A stretch of DNA of 64,000 bases from Paroedura picta (lineage: Eukaryota > Chordata > Lepidosauria > Squamata > Gekkonidae): contig NC_135384.1 in assembly GCF_049243985.1 (NCBI RefSeq), forward strand, positions 12,706,501-12,770,500, written 5' to 3'. The position numbers and the translations under genes were made by a program. Numbering within the stretch: position 1 is the first letter of the stretch; each line of letters starts with the position of its first letter. The notes under the pieces are model-generated. The model worked only from the letters and a program-made list of their open reading frames with translations. It did no database searches and was not told the origin of the DNA. This document shows positions 53,790 through 64,000 of the stretch, in pieces.

Positions 53790-55754
53790 ATTTAGGAAAA
53801 CCCAGTTGCAAATTATTGCTATGGGACAATGATAACAGGAGCAAAAATAAATTGCTTTGGAGAGTTTTATTTTATTTACAGTGTTAAAACACAGTCACCC
53901 TCTGTCAAACATTCAATAAGCAGGCTCACTGTTGAAGAAAATCTCTTTATTGAAGAAAGTGGTGTATAGAGTACACTAGCCTCCTTGCTAGAACTAAAGG
54001 ACAAACGTTCAAGCATAATGGTTATGTTTTCTCTAAGACTCCTCCTCCCAATTTGAAAATAGGTACACTAAACAAACTATCAGGAACGACAGTTTCCCAG
54101 GCAAGGTTTTCCATGAAAAGTGTATTCTGGATCTTAGACACTTCAAAGCATTCCTATCCTATGCATATATGAGGTCAGAGCAATAAAAAATGCTCTGGGA
54201 GAAAGTGGCCGGCCTCTCCCCTCAGGCCTCTTTTTTGTGGAGAAAGTAAAAGGATATTAACATGTTAAGGTAGGGAAGGGAAAAATGGGAATATTTAACT
54301 GAATAGCATGTGAACAGGGTCTTGACAGAAGCATGCATTAATTGTCTCTTTACATTTATGACATAATAAACATAAAAATGCAGCTGAGGGAAAAGAATTT
54401 CCCCAGATTTTTCTGATTAGGGATGCCAGACTCTTGGGAGCACTTTCCCAAGACTGAACGGATTTCAAACGAATCCTTTTCCCCTGCTCAGATTCCCCCT
54501 CCCCTCTAGTTATAATGAGACATCAGTTGCATACATTATGTCAAGTTCTATTAGAAGATTTGGTGCCTGAGATGAACAGAGGTATGGACTACAGCATCTA
54601 GAGGAGAAATTAAATGTGACCTAGACATTATCCCACAAAGCATTTAATCTGTATTGGTAAGTAGTGTTTTTTAAAGGGTGAAGCATTCCATGAGTGATGC
54701 ATTCCAGAAAAAGAGAATCAACACTGTTTTAATTTGTCTACTACCGTATCTAATTTTTATTCATTTTCTCTAAAGACTAAAATCTTGCCAAATCCTGTCC
54801 TCCTCCTATTATGTCCCTATCTTTGTCATGAACTTGGTTGATGTGTATTATCTGGTTACATCACTTTCATGAGCACAGGGAAGGAGTTGCTTGGAGGCAC
54901 AATGAACCATGAGAACCACTTACACTCTGAAGCAAGGCAAACAGAGTCATCTTGTCTTGTGGCCTTGCCTGGAGATTCACAAGCTGCCTCTCTCTGACTC
55001 TACGGAAACTGTTTGAAGCTTCAGGATGGCAGAAGCACACCACTATCTATAGGGACCAGTTCAAGTTCATAAAGCATAGGGGCAAGCAATACAATTTTCA
55101 GTCCCTACCTATATAGTACATCAGTCTATAGAGAATAGGGGCTGGATAAGGTAATGTGATTATTGTCACTGTCCACTTTGTACTTATTTGGAAATACTTT
55201 CTTATGTATTTGTCTGTCTTCCTGGTTGCCTGTCACTCTTTCTGTCTTTTCATTCCACTGGGGACTCAAAGGTTCTTACAAAAAAATGCAGATTAATTAG
55301 AGTAACAAAGAACTGGTGTAGTTGGAGATCCAGTCATGCTTGCTCATTCATGACTTCAGAGCCCTGTGGTTTGCATGTAAAATCTCATGTCCTTGTCCTG
55401 CCATAGCTTTTAAATATGAAAAAGAAGGGAAACAGAAGCCCAGCCTTGATCATTTACAGATGGAAGATATTTTCTTTCCCACCTCTGCCTATGGAGCCTT
55501 TGGTCACCTTCAGCCAGTTGAACTAGAAACAAAAATGAGCAGAAGCTCAGTTTAGATCATTTCAGGCTCCAGGACACGCTGCTATTATTATTATTATTAT
55601 TACTCGCTGCTATCAGTAAAGCCGTCTTGCAGCAGGTTACACAATAGCAATTCCTCCCTCCTCTCCTCATTAAACACAGGGTATTAGTTTGACTGTGATT
55701 CTGATTTTTTGTGAGTAGCGTTTAAAATCTCCTGTACTTTGTTCCACAGGTAGC

Positions 55755-56720
55755 ATGAAGATGGGCATAGAGGATACAAATTCCAGCTTTACTTCCCCAA
55801 CTGAGTTTCTTCTCCTGGAATTCTCAAACATTCGAGCACTACAAGTCTTACATTTCTTTGGGTTCCTGGCATTGTACTTGATAGCAGTGATGGCCAATCT
55901 TCTCATCATCATGGCAGTATCATTCAATTATCACCTGCATACCCCCATGTACTTTTTCTTAATGAACTTGGCTGTCCTGGACATTGGCTCAATTTCAGTC
56001 TTGGTACCCAAAGCAATGTCCAATTCCCTCATGGAAAGCAGGACAATTTCTTATGCTGGGTGTGTAGCTCAAGTTTTCCTTCTGTTCTACTTTGTAGGGA
56101 CAGATTTTGCCCTTCTAACAGTGATGGCCCATGATCGGTATGTTGCTATCTGCAATCCTTTACAGTATGAGACAATTATGCACAAAGGAGCATGCATCCA
56201 GATGGTAGCCAGTGCATGGCTCTGCGGTGTTCTTCATGCATGCTTAAACACTGGAAGCACTTTTGTAATCCCCTTCTGCTCCAATGAGGTCAATCAATTC
56301 TTCTGTGAAATCCCCCAATTACTTAAACTCTCCTGTTCTGACCTGTACTTAGTTGAAATTGGGGTTATTGTGTTTACTTGCTGTATAGTGCTGGGATGCT
56401 TTACCTTCATCATTATAACTTATGTGAAGATTTTTGCAACAGTGCTCAAAATCCCATCGGTGCAAGGTCAGAAAAAAGCCATTTCCACCTGCATTCCCCA
56501 CCTCACTGTAGTTTTTTTGCTTGTATTCAGTGGAATCTTTTCCTATGGAAGCTCTTCCAATGAAACCTCATCTGATGTCGATATAGTTTTTGCATTTTTT
56601 TATGCTATATTCCCTCCATTGTTCAATCCATTTATCTATACCATGAGAAACAAAGAGATCAAGATGGCCTTATTGAAGTTGTTCCCTATGGTGCATTTTA
56701 AAAGAAATATGTCCTGCTGA
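55755..56720 (+). CDS. Olfactory receptor, OR14-like (OR-4), plus strand
   Basis: Odorant receptor of 321 residues on the opposite strand to all other intact receptors here. Glycosylation site NSS near residue 9. LHTPMYFFLMNLAVLDIGSI, VMAHDRYVAICNPLQY, VNQFFCEIPQLLKLSCSDLY, KAISTCIPHL and PPLFNPFIYTMRNKE are all present and point to OR14. Two departures from the usual pattern: helix 1 has VMANLLII, where GN is normal, and helix 3 ends MAHDRY instead of MAYDRY. A splice-acceptor-like TTGTTCCACAG ends 5 bp before the ATG, as expected for an OR with its coding exon preceded by a 5' UTR intron. A second ATG two codons on is an equally good start. Intact frame. Confidence 0.94.
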   Translation: MKMGIEDTNSSFTSPTEFLLLEFSNIRALQVLHFFGFLALYLIAVMANLLIIMAVSFNYHLHTPMYFFLMNLAVLDIGSISVLVPKAMSNSLMESRTISYAGCVAQVFLLFYFVGTDFALLTVMAHDRYVAICNPLQYETIMHKGACIQMVASAWLCGVLHACLNTGSTFVIPFCSNEVNQFFCEIPQLLKLSCSDLYLVEIGVIVFTCCIVLGCFTFIIITYVKIFATVLKIPSVQGQKKAISTCIPHLTVVFLLVFSGIFSYGSSSNETSSDVDIVFAFFYAIFPPLFNPFIYTMRNKEIKMALLKLFPMVHFKRNMSC

Positions 56721-56879
56721 GCGGGGTTGTTTTTGTAAAAATTGATTCGTATACTTTCCTACAAGTGGATGAATCACCACTACTATTTTTTAAACCTTGA
56801 GTTGAAGAGTATACCACTGATCTCCAAAGTACTGCAGTTGTGGCAAGTTAGTTTCACCAAAAGCTATGTCACTAATTAT

Positions 56880-57085
56880 TTTTCACAGTCAGAGTAGTTC
56901 CGCAGTGGAATAGGCTGCCTAAGGAGGTGGTGAGCTCCCCCTCACTGGCAGTCTTCAAGCAAAGGTTGGATACACACTTTTCTTGGATGCTTTAGGATGC
57001 TTTGGGCTGATCCTGCATTGAGCAGGGGGTTGGACTAGATGACCTGTATGGCCCTTCCAACTCTACGATTCTATTATTCTATTTT
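56880..57085 (+). mobile_element. CR1 LINE 3' end
   Basis: CACAGTCAGAGTAGTTCCGC, CTCACTGGCAGTCTTCAAGC, GGGGGTTGGACTAGATGACC and CTCTACGATTCTATTATTC. Confidence 0.88.
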
Positions 57086-58439
57086 TAACTGCATTTATTT
57101 TCTAAGAGTATTGATATGCCGCTTATTCTTTCTGACACCATTGGGACCCAAGGTTTGTAACAACAATAAGTATAATTCCAAAAATAATCATGGGTGCAAC
57201 TTAATTGTTAAAACAAGTCAAGAAGACTTCCCTTGTGCTCTCCATGTTTATTCTTACACCCTTGTTGGAATACCCCAAAGGTAGGATCTTCCTGACCTCT
57301 ATGGGGTACTATTATATAGGAAATATTGGACTATTACAATTCCATGTCCTTAGAGTGAAACAACCATTAAGGAGTCCTGTGTTAAAGCACAACTTTGTCT
57401 TCTTAAATGTTCTGGTGAAGTCTTTTCTGCTCTCCAGGTCCCTCAGATAAGGAATGCCAAAGCATTGTTCTTTTGCAAAACCACTTCTTCTGTTTTATCT
57501 TTTTAATGGTGTTTCCTTCCATTTTTTTTTTTATCCTTTGAAAAATTTCCAAGTTTAAATTAATTGAGAGACATTTTGGAAATAAACAAAAAAGACCAGC
57601 TCTTTAAAATATGGATTTTTACAAATGTATGTATTCAGTGCTTGTCTTAGCCATCTTATTTGCTTTCCTAGGTTAATACGATACTGGTCTCAATATTTAT
57701 TAATGTGCAGCAAGCACATGTTCATGCGAATGAGATCCACTTAGGTTAGATGACACCCTATTTTCAAGTGATGAACCATGCACCATTAACTGTGGGCTCA
57801 TTTAACAAAGTAATTATTTTTAAAAAAAAATCTTATGCAGCTTAGACAGTATAGAAATAAAATATTACTACAATAGCGGCAAGTTCAAAGTCTATAAAAA
57901 ATTCCAATACCGAAACGTAAGTCCATATACAATTGGCATGTATATGCCATACATTCCCCTAATTACAGTGTTGTAAGCGTGAGAATCCAGAGACACTCCC
58001 AACAATCAGACTTTATCAGGAAAAGGAAGTACTTTATTGAGACATCTATCAGATCATCATGGGGTCCTTGCTCAGACTGAGGATCTCATACAAGCACCCC
58101 CTTATCAACCCAGCTCCACAGCCCATCCCAGCACAAAATGGTATGGGGTGCAATTGACTATTTGTTGACCAAATGAATCACCTCAACCTTCAAGACCCAA
58201 GATGGTTTCCAAGACAGTGGCTGGTGAGGACAGGAAGCCGATTTTCACTCCTAAGATCTAAGGCAGGAAGAAACTAATGAAGGGATCAAAGACACTACAA
58301 TAAAATGGGCATGGAAGTCAACAGATACATGTAAAGGATGTTACACAGAATACACGGCAACAACATTCAATCAAACATGGTTTTGACAATAAGGTTCTCC
58401 ATCTAATTATGAGTGATGGGTATTTATATCTTCAGTGTT

Positions 58440-59112
58440 GTAATATGGTACCCCATGATTGGTTGGTAGGGGAAGAAGGTGTTGTAGTGCAGGTGCCTGG
58501 AGGTGCCACATGCCTGGTTTGGATTCTTTTGCTGGGAAACACTGAAAGAGCTACCTACCCTCCCTCCCCAAAAGGTTTTGTCAGGTTAAGTGGTTGGCTA
58601 AGCAGAGGTCATGGCAGACCCCTTCAGGTTGTTGCGGTTATATGCTGTTCCATGTTAATTTTCACAGCTTGTGGGTTGGCAGGGAGCAGAGCTATACTGG
58701 GAGCGAATTTGCCCTCCATGGCAAACTCCCCAAGCAAGGGGCCTCCTTAAAGAGGCAGCAGACCTGGGAGATGGTACTGAACCAAGCTGGTGGATACACT
58801 GGTTTCAAAGGGCCGGGTGGCCTCGAAAGGGTGTGTAGGAGGTTTGTGCCTTCTTGGATGTTCCAGGTGGATACTCCTCAGTTAGGAATTGCAGTAGCTT
58901 GGAAGACCAATGTTCCCAGCTGGGAACCAGTGAGGGATGAGGGGGAGCCTTTGTAATGGGGTTAAGAGGGGCAGATGGCTGACTGCCAGAGGTGCTCCTA
59001 ACCCCCTGCCTGGCCAACATCCCAGTAATTATTGCTAATAAAAAGCTGTGGCCATATTCAATCCAATCCAATGTGTGTACATTTTCCTGAGCCTGAGATT
59101 CCAACCCTGCAA
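58440..59112 (+). mobile_element. LTR-like element (possible solo LTR), second copy
   Basis: Shares with ~49,777-50,583 the stretches GGGGCCTCCTTAAAGAGGCA and GCTAATAAAAAGCTGTGGCC with its following T/G-rich end. Non-coding, about 670 bp, old and diverged. Boundaries approximate. Confidence 0.4.
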
Positions 59113-60149
59113 GTCAATTTGGTTGGCACAAGACACAGTTTCTTTACAGCTGTGTTCAGGTGGTTGTACTTCCTTGCACTTTAGATGACAAGAGCTCTAA
59201 AGTGCAAGAAGAGAACATCAATGCCTCTTCTTGTACTATGAAATGAAGGTAATGCTGCAGACCATTAAAGGAGAAGGGGAGCAGGGAAGAGGTAGACCTC
59301 AGATTCCTATTCTGCCTCCTCGTTTACCCTCAATAACAACAGCAACTCAGTTGTTTATTAAAATTGCCATAATGACTATTCACAAGTACAAAGAAAGACT
59401 AAAATCAAAATCATCATTGCTGCTTAGAAGGTGTTATGGGGCGGGTTTGGAACTGAAAAAGCAGCTGGCCATCACAAGAGGACAATGGGCATGCTGAATC
59501 TCTTGCTACATGGATCTTTGGCCCTTTAAATCATACCCCACATTCCTGTGAACTGGGCAGTTCTGTATATTCACCCATCCCTCTAGATCCATCTAGATTC
59601 TTTTCTATGAATGATAAGATGTCATCCTTCACAAATGTTCATAATTGTAATTGAAATTCGGTGTGGATGTTGCATTAATATACAAGGCAGAGTGTTTCAC
59701 AACTGCACACTTCTAATGATAGTGGTGTTGTCCTGATTGCCTCCTGTACACTTTGCTGTGCGTTCGGCCCTTTACTTCTCAAGCTGCAACCGAAGCAGAC
59801 CCATTATTTGGTATCAGGAATTCTTCATGTTTGACCAGAACTCTTTGATGCCTACTACTGGACACAGCTGCCCAGTTCTCCAGAAGATCCGAGGCTTAAT
59901 GCCTGGCATCTTCAGTTGAAATGACTAGGTAGAAAGTGATGTGAATGACCTCTGCCTGAGACCTTGGAGAGCCACTGCTGGTGTGACATGGGAGACATTC
60001 ATGACTTTCATGGATCAATGATCTGATTTAGTCAGTTCATGGGTTCTGGACACACAGCTCCATAGGTCCCCAGTATACTCTTTTAGACTCCTTACTTCTT
60101 TTTACCATCAAGTCCAACACCTGAATGGACAGAAACACTAGCTCTAACT

Positions 60150-60285
60150 CAGGGGTAGTCAACCTGTGGTCCTCCAGATGTCCATGGACTACAATTCCCA
60201 TGAGCCCCTGCCAGCAACTGCTGGCAGAGGCTCCTGGGAATTGTAGTCCATGGACATCTGGAGGACCACAGGTTGACTACCCCTG
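60150..60285. mobile_element. hAT MITE, 136-bp near-perfect palindrome with 8-bp target duplication
   Basis: CAGGGGTAGTCAACCTGTGG to CCACAGGTTGACTACCCCTG. The two halves are almost exact reverse complements. Perfect 8-bp repeats CTCTAACT lie on both sides (60,142-60,149 and 60,286-60,293). Copies 1 and 2 of the OR block lack it. Confidence 0.93.
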
Positions 60286-60879
60286 CTCTAACTGATGTTC
60301 TTGAACCTAGCCATTTAATATCAGTCTCCCAGGTAAATCCTATCTATATATTATCCAGCTGGGATTCCTTTGGAGGAAAGAGCACTGGAAACTTATGTCG
60401 TTTTATAACATTTTGTTTATTTTCAAAGTACATAGACAACACAAATGGAAATGAAGAATTGGTATTCCTACAGGGAAGCAGTTCTGCTACTGTATATCAC
60501 AGAATGTGACCTTTTATCCAAGGTTATCACCCAGTCCCATGCTGAGTCTGTCTGCTTTTCTATTTATCTCTTCCAGACTCTAAAATGGAATCCCCTTTGA
60601 CTACCAAAAGCAGCATGCTGGGATCATGTGGCAGAAAGGATAATTGAGTGTCATGGAGCAAAAAAAGCTGCCAGGATCCAATCCATACTACTGCCTCCTC
60701 CTTTCAGCTGGGAGGGGTGCTGTCAACTCTTCTTCCAAGTACGGATGAGCATTTGGACATCGCCACTTACAAACAATTAAAACTCATCAAAGGCGCATCA
60801 ACAGTCATTTTAAATAATCACTATTCCTTTTGTTATTGCTTCTGTTTCCTCCAGATAGTTTCCCTCCAGCTTAAAGAGG

Positions 60880-61125
60880 AGAACCAGTATAGTGAAGTGG
60901 TTGAAAATGGGGTGGTGTCATGATGGTTATGAACAGTGGACTGTAATCTGGAGAACATGTGTTATTTTCCTGACACCTGAAGTCTGAGGAGTGACCTTGG
61001 GCAAGTCACAGTTCTCTCAGGACTCTCAACCCCACCTGCCCCACAAGATGCCTGTTGTGAGGAGAGGAAGGGAACGTGATTGTAAACCACTATGGGTGCC
61101 TTAAGGTAGGGAAAACATGGTGGAA
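60880..61125 (+). mobile_element. CORE-SINE (copy 3 counterpart)
   Basis: The best preserved CORE of the three: GAGTGACCTTGGGCAAGTCA, then CACAAGATGCCTGTTGTGAG and TTGTAAACCACTATGGGTGC. Confidence 0.75.
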
Positions 61126-61126
61126 A

Positions 61127-61290
61127 TACCATATAAACTTGAATATAAGCCGACCCGAATATTACCCAAGGCACCTAATTTTACCACAAAAAATTGGGAA
61201 AACGTATTGACTTGAGTATAAGCCTAGCGTAGAAATGCAGCAGCTACTGGTAAATTTCAAAAATAAAAATAGATACCCAGAAGTAAGTCT
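61127..61290. mobile_element. Unclassified interspersed repeat (ATAAGCCGA-containing)
   Basis: TTGAATATAAGCCGACCCGA..TTGACTTGAGTATAAGCCTA, a repeat with an internal near-duplicate. Absent from copies 1 and 2. The family is not named with confidence. Confidence 0.4.
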
Positions 61291-61614
61291 GGCTGCATCT
61301 TACAGCTTACTCCCAGGTAAGTGTATGTTGTGGCCTGAGCCTACGCCTGTGTCCTGGGAAGTCTGTACCTATTCTTCTTCTAAGGCTTCTTCCTTTAAAT
61401 TAAGTGACTCTTCCTCGAATGGAATATCCACTTAATTCAGAAGGAGAATTCTAACTTGATCCAAAAGGAAAGATGGAGTATGAATATTTCAGCAAAAAAA
61501 AACTAACTTGCTTAGGAGGACCCACCTCACTATCAAATCTCAACTATAAGGAATAAAATTAGAAAAATGTTAGTTTTATTGAGAAAACAGATAAATGAAC
61601 AAATAAGCACTTAA

Positions 61615-62550
61615 TCATATATTTCTAGAAAAGTACCTAAACCTTAAAACCTTTGATATTGCTTTTTTAATCTCCTTGTTTCTCATGCTGTAAATCAGTG
61701 GATTCAACATAGGTGGAATCAAAGAATAGATCACAGTAAATATCAACTCCAGCTGTGATGGGGTGTCAGAGACAGGCTTAAGGTAGGCCACACATCCAGT
61801 AAATATAAAAGTGGAGCAGACAATCAGGTGGGGGACACAAGTGGAGAAAGCTTTTTGCCTCCCCTTTGCAGAAGGCAATCTAAAAACCGTAGTGAAAATG
61901 TGAACATACGTTATAACAATATAGACAAAACAGCCTAGTGTAAGGAAAACTCCAATGACAATATTACTCATTTCAAGTGGATTTAATCCAGAACAAGACA
62001 ATTTTACTACCTGTGGAATTTGACAAAAAAACTGATTGACAACATTAGAGCAGAAATGGGTGGCAAAGGTCCCAATGGTATGTATCCCTGCATAGAGAAA
62101 ACCAGCAATCCACACACCAGCAATAATTTCAGTGCAGGCCTGCCTACTAATTACCATCTCATAATGTAAAGGATTGCAAATGGCCACATACCGGTCATAC
62201 GCCATGACTGTCAGGATGCACCAATCAGATGATATAAAGAACAAAAACCAGAAGACTTGAGCAACACACCCTGAATATGGAATGTGCCTGGTATTCAGGA
62301 GGGAATTGATCATGGATTTGGGGACAATGACGGACACTTGACCAAGGTCCTGCATAGCCAAGTTCATCAGAAAGAAGTACATGGGGGTGTGCAGGTGATG
62401 GTCTAAGGCAACCGAAGCTATGATGAGGAGGTTCCCTGTGACAATTGCCAAGTACAGCATCAGAAATACACTGAAGTGTAGAAATTGCAGTTCCCGAACC
62501 TCTGAGAATTCCAGGAGCAGAAAATCAGACACAGCAGTGCTGTTGAACAT
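61615..62550 (-). CDS. Olfactory receptor, OR14-like (OR-3)
   Basis: 311-residue single-exon odorant receptor, collinear with OR-1 and OR-2 but more diverged. Marks: NST glycosylation site at residue 3, GNLLIIASVALDHHLHTPMY, MAYDRYVAICNPLHY, KAFSTCVPHL and PPMLNPLIYSMRNKE. The second extracellular loop has FFCQIPQVVKLSC where the paralogues have FFCEIPQ. Intact. Confidence 0.95.
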   Translation of the reverse strand: MFNSTAVSDFLLLEFSEVRELQFLHFSVFLMLYLAIVTGNLLIIASVALDHHLHTPMYFFLMNLAMQDLGQVSVIVPKSMINSLLNTRHIPYSGCVAQVFWFLFFISSDWCILTVMAYDRYVAICNPLHYEMVISRQACTEIIAGVWIAGFLYAGIHTIGTFATHFCSNVVNQFFCQIPQVVKLSCSGLNPLEMSNIVIGVFLTLGCFVYIVITYVHIFTTVFRLPSAKGRQKAFSTCVPHLIVCSTFIFTGCVAYLKPVSDTPSQLELIFTVIYSLIPPMLNPLIYSMRNKEIKKAISKVLRFRYFSRNI

Positions 62551-64000
62551 TTTCCGTCACCATGTGTTGTATAATCCTTTTTAAAAGGAAACACGAGGAA
62601 ACATTAAGAATTGCAATATCTTATAGTAGTAATAATTTGAACAGTTGCAACTAACTTGGATGAAAATGACAACAATTTCCAGTTTCCAGACATAGTTCCT
62701 GTCTTCAGTGTGAAAAAAGAAATGGCAGCTCAGTAAGACTGAAGTCAAAAGTGGCACCTGAAGCACAGGAATGCCTCTCCAGGGGTTCCCATTAGAACTA
62801 TTCTGTGTGAGGAATTGTGTGAGGAACCTTGCCATCTTGGTGGTCAGAATGAAGCAGGCGTACGTTCTTTGATATTTATGTGAAACGTGATAAAAAAGTT
62901 GAAGAAGAAGAAGAAGAAGAAGAAGAAGAAGAAGAAGAAGAAGAAGAAGAAGAAGAAGAAGAGTTGGTTCTTATATGCCGCTTTTCCCTACTTGAGGGAG
63001 GCTCAAAGCGGCTTACAGTCGCCTTCCTTTTCCTCTCCCTACAGCAGACACCCTGTGGGGTGGGTGAGGCTGAGAGAGCCCTGATATCACTGCTCGGTCA
63101 GAACAGTTTTATCAGTGCTGTGGTGAGCCCAAGGTCACCCAGCTGGTTGCATGTGGGGGAGCGCAGAATCGAACCCGGCATGCCAGATTAGAAGTCCGCA
63201 CTCCTAATCACAACACCAAACTGGCTCTCTTAAATGTATGCTTTGAGACTTTAAAAGAACAAGTTCCTTTGGAGCATTAGAGTAACAGGCTTGCCAACTC
63301 TGCTGATTTTTGTGTGGCAGTAGGGGAGGGAAATAATTGGATAAGAGTGGGACATCAGTGTGATATCATATTATAGATGGGTGCAAGTCTAGCTCGCCTC
63401 CTCATAAGGCACATATCCTTTTCATAAAATACCCCAAGACTCCCAAAGAACCAACAATTTTTTTTGATTCAAAGGGATGGCTCATCTTACCAACAGGATA
63501 AGAAATGGTGTGGATGAGCTGGTTTCCAAAGAAAAGCTGCTTCAGGGGCTCTGCTTGCCAGAAGAATCCATTTCTCAACTGCTGCAAGAAACTGGAATTT
63601 AAAAAATTAAAATGTTAATGACCTCAAAAAGAAAGTGATAGAAAAATAAAGAAAATCGAACAAAATATCACCGCAATGAGGGCAAGTCTACTAATCACCC
63701 TCTTTTAAAGGAATACCAATATCTGTAAGCATATCCATGCATAATCTTCCATTTATTCAAATCTCATAAAGTTGTAAAGCCCTCAATCCATTGGATTACT
63801 AGAGGTGGGCATTTATCTTTTCAATGTTGTAATATAAATCTTTTAGCAACAGTGAGGGCATTGGTAGGAATTTTGTTGACCATTAGTTCATCTCCAAGAG
63901 ACACGCAAATAGTTTCAAAGTATACAGGCATTCTCAAAGAGCAATTAATATTGAAATGTACAATGGTTAAACAATTGTAACTACTTTTACTAAACATATT
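62551..64000. other. Upstream flank of OR-3
   Basis: The first ~280 bp match the upstream DNA of OR-1 and OR-2. Then comes a (GAA)n/CORE-SINE insertion (62,901-63,232), then DNA matching 24,750-25,450. No gene seen. Confidence 0.65.
62901..63232 (-). mobile_element. Full-length CORE-SINE with (GAA)n tail
   Basis: (GAA)n at 62,901-62,961 on the plus strand, then GAGTTGGTTCTTATATGCCG. The minus-strand start is at the right end: GAGAGCCAGTTTGGTGTTGT, with B-box GGGTTCGATTCTGCGC and a GTGACCTTGGGCTCACC core. A young-looking copy; absent from OR blocks 1 and 2. Confidence 0.9.

Larger units (their letters stand above)
51049..55754. other. Intergenic region between V2R gene C and OR-4
   Basis: 51,120-51,480 matches the flank upstream of gene B. 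Then come (ATTC)n, an OR relic (52,343-52,575), a hAT MITE (53,573-53,789) and about 1.9 kb (53,800-55,750) in which I see no gene or clear repeat apart from a short (ATT)n at 55,580. Confidence 0.65.
56721..61614. other. Intergenic region between OR-4 and OR-3
   Basis: Contains a CR1 end (56,880-57,085), the OR-4 3' flank, faint similarity to OR-block upstream DNA (57,820-58,440), an LTR-like element (~58,440-59,112), about 750 bp (59,112-59,870) in which I see nothing, then the start of OR block copy 3. Confidence 0.6.
59870..64000. repeat. OR block copy 3 (older), running off the right edge
   Basis: Matches copies 1 and 2 in order: tRNA-SINE tail (~59,870-60,035), the GGGTTCTGGACACACAGCTC stretch, CORE-SINE (60,880), OR gene, and upstream DNA at 63,410-64,000 (matching 24,750-25,450 and 35,130-35,700). 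More diverged than copies 1 and 2 are from each other. Confidence 0.82.

Noticed and set aside
62880-63191. ORF with a long Glu (or Lys) run
   Set aside because: Translation of a (GAA)n SINE tail and the adjoining CORE-SINE.

Overview
This window reads as nuclear DNA of a squamate reptile, most likely a lizard. It carries vomeronasal type-2 receptor (V2R) genes with the standard six-exon structure and olfactory receptors close to family OR14. The repeats also fit: CR1, L2 and Bov-B LINE pieces, a Sauria-type tRNA SINE whose tail resembles Bov-B, MIR-like CORE-SINEs and hAT MITEs. The species cannot be fixed from sequence alone.

Layout. From 1 to 4,850 lie exons 4-1 of V2R gene A (minus strand), whose exons 5-6 fall left of the window. 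From 6,370 to 18,674 is the complete V2R gene B (minus, 868 codons, all splice sites canonical). A 5' relic of another V2R exon 2 from a different clade lies on the plus strand at 19,534-19,682. From 20,815 to 39,310 two copies of one block lie head to tail. Each has an intact OR14-like gene on the minus strand (22,150-23,085 and 32,924-33,859), several kb of shared non-coding DNA, and then the 3' part of a V2R seven-helix exon. In copy 1 that V2R end is a truncated fragment (31,241-31,576) cut at the duplication joint. In copy 2 it is the last exon of the complete V2R gene C (38,978-51,048, minus, 870 codons). From 52.3 to 58.4 kb are a short relic of an OR 3' end and an intact OR14-like gene on the plus strand (55,755-56,720). 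From about 59.9 kb to the right edge is a third, older copy of the OR block, with an intact OR gene (61,615-62,550, minus).

V2R genes B and C and their introns align along their whole length, so OR and V2R genes multiplied together here. Insertions present in only one paralogue (Sauria SINE, Bov-B, CR1, L2, hAT MITEs, a GC-rich VNTR composite) give a relative time scale, because the empty site is still readable in the other copy. The genes are chemosensory receptors, probably expressed in the vomeronasal organ (V2R) and the olfactory or vomeronasal epithelium (OR). The sequence shows no operon-like logic or enzymatic pathway. I found no tRNA or rRNA gene, no CRISPR array and no clearly new molecular system. 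The most unusual parts are the duplication joint inside a V2R coding exon and the CCAAT-hairpin/80-bp-VNTR composite in intron 4 of gene B.
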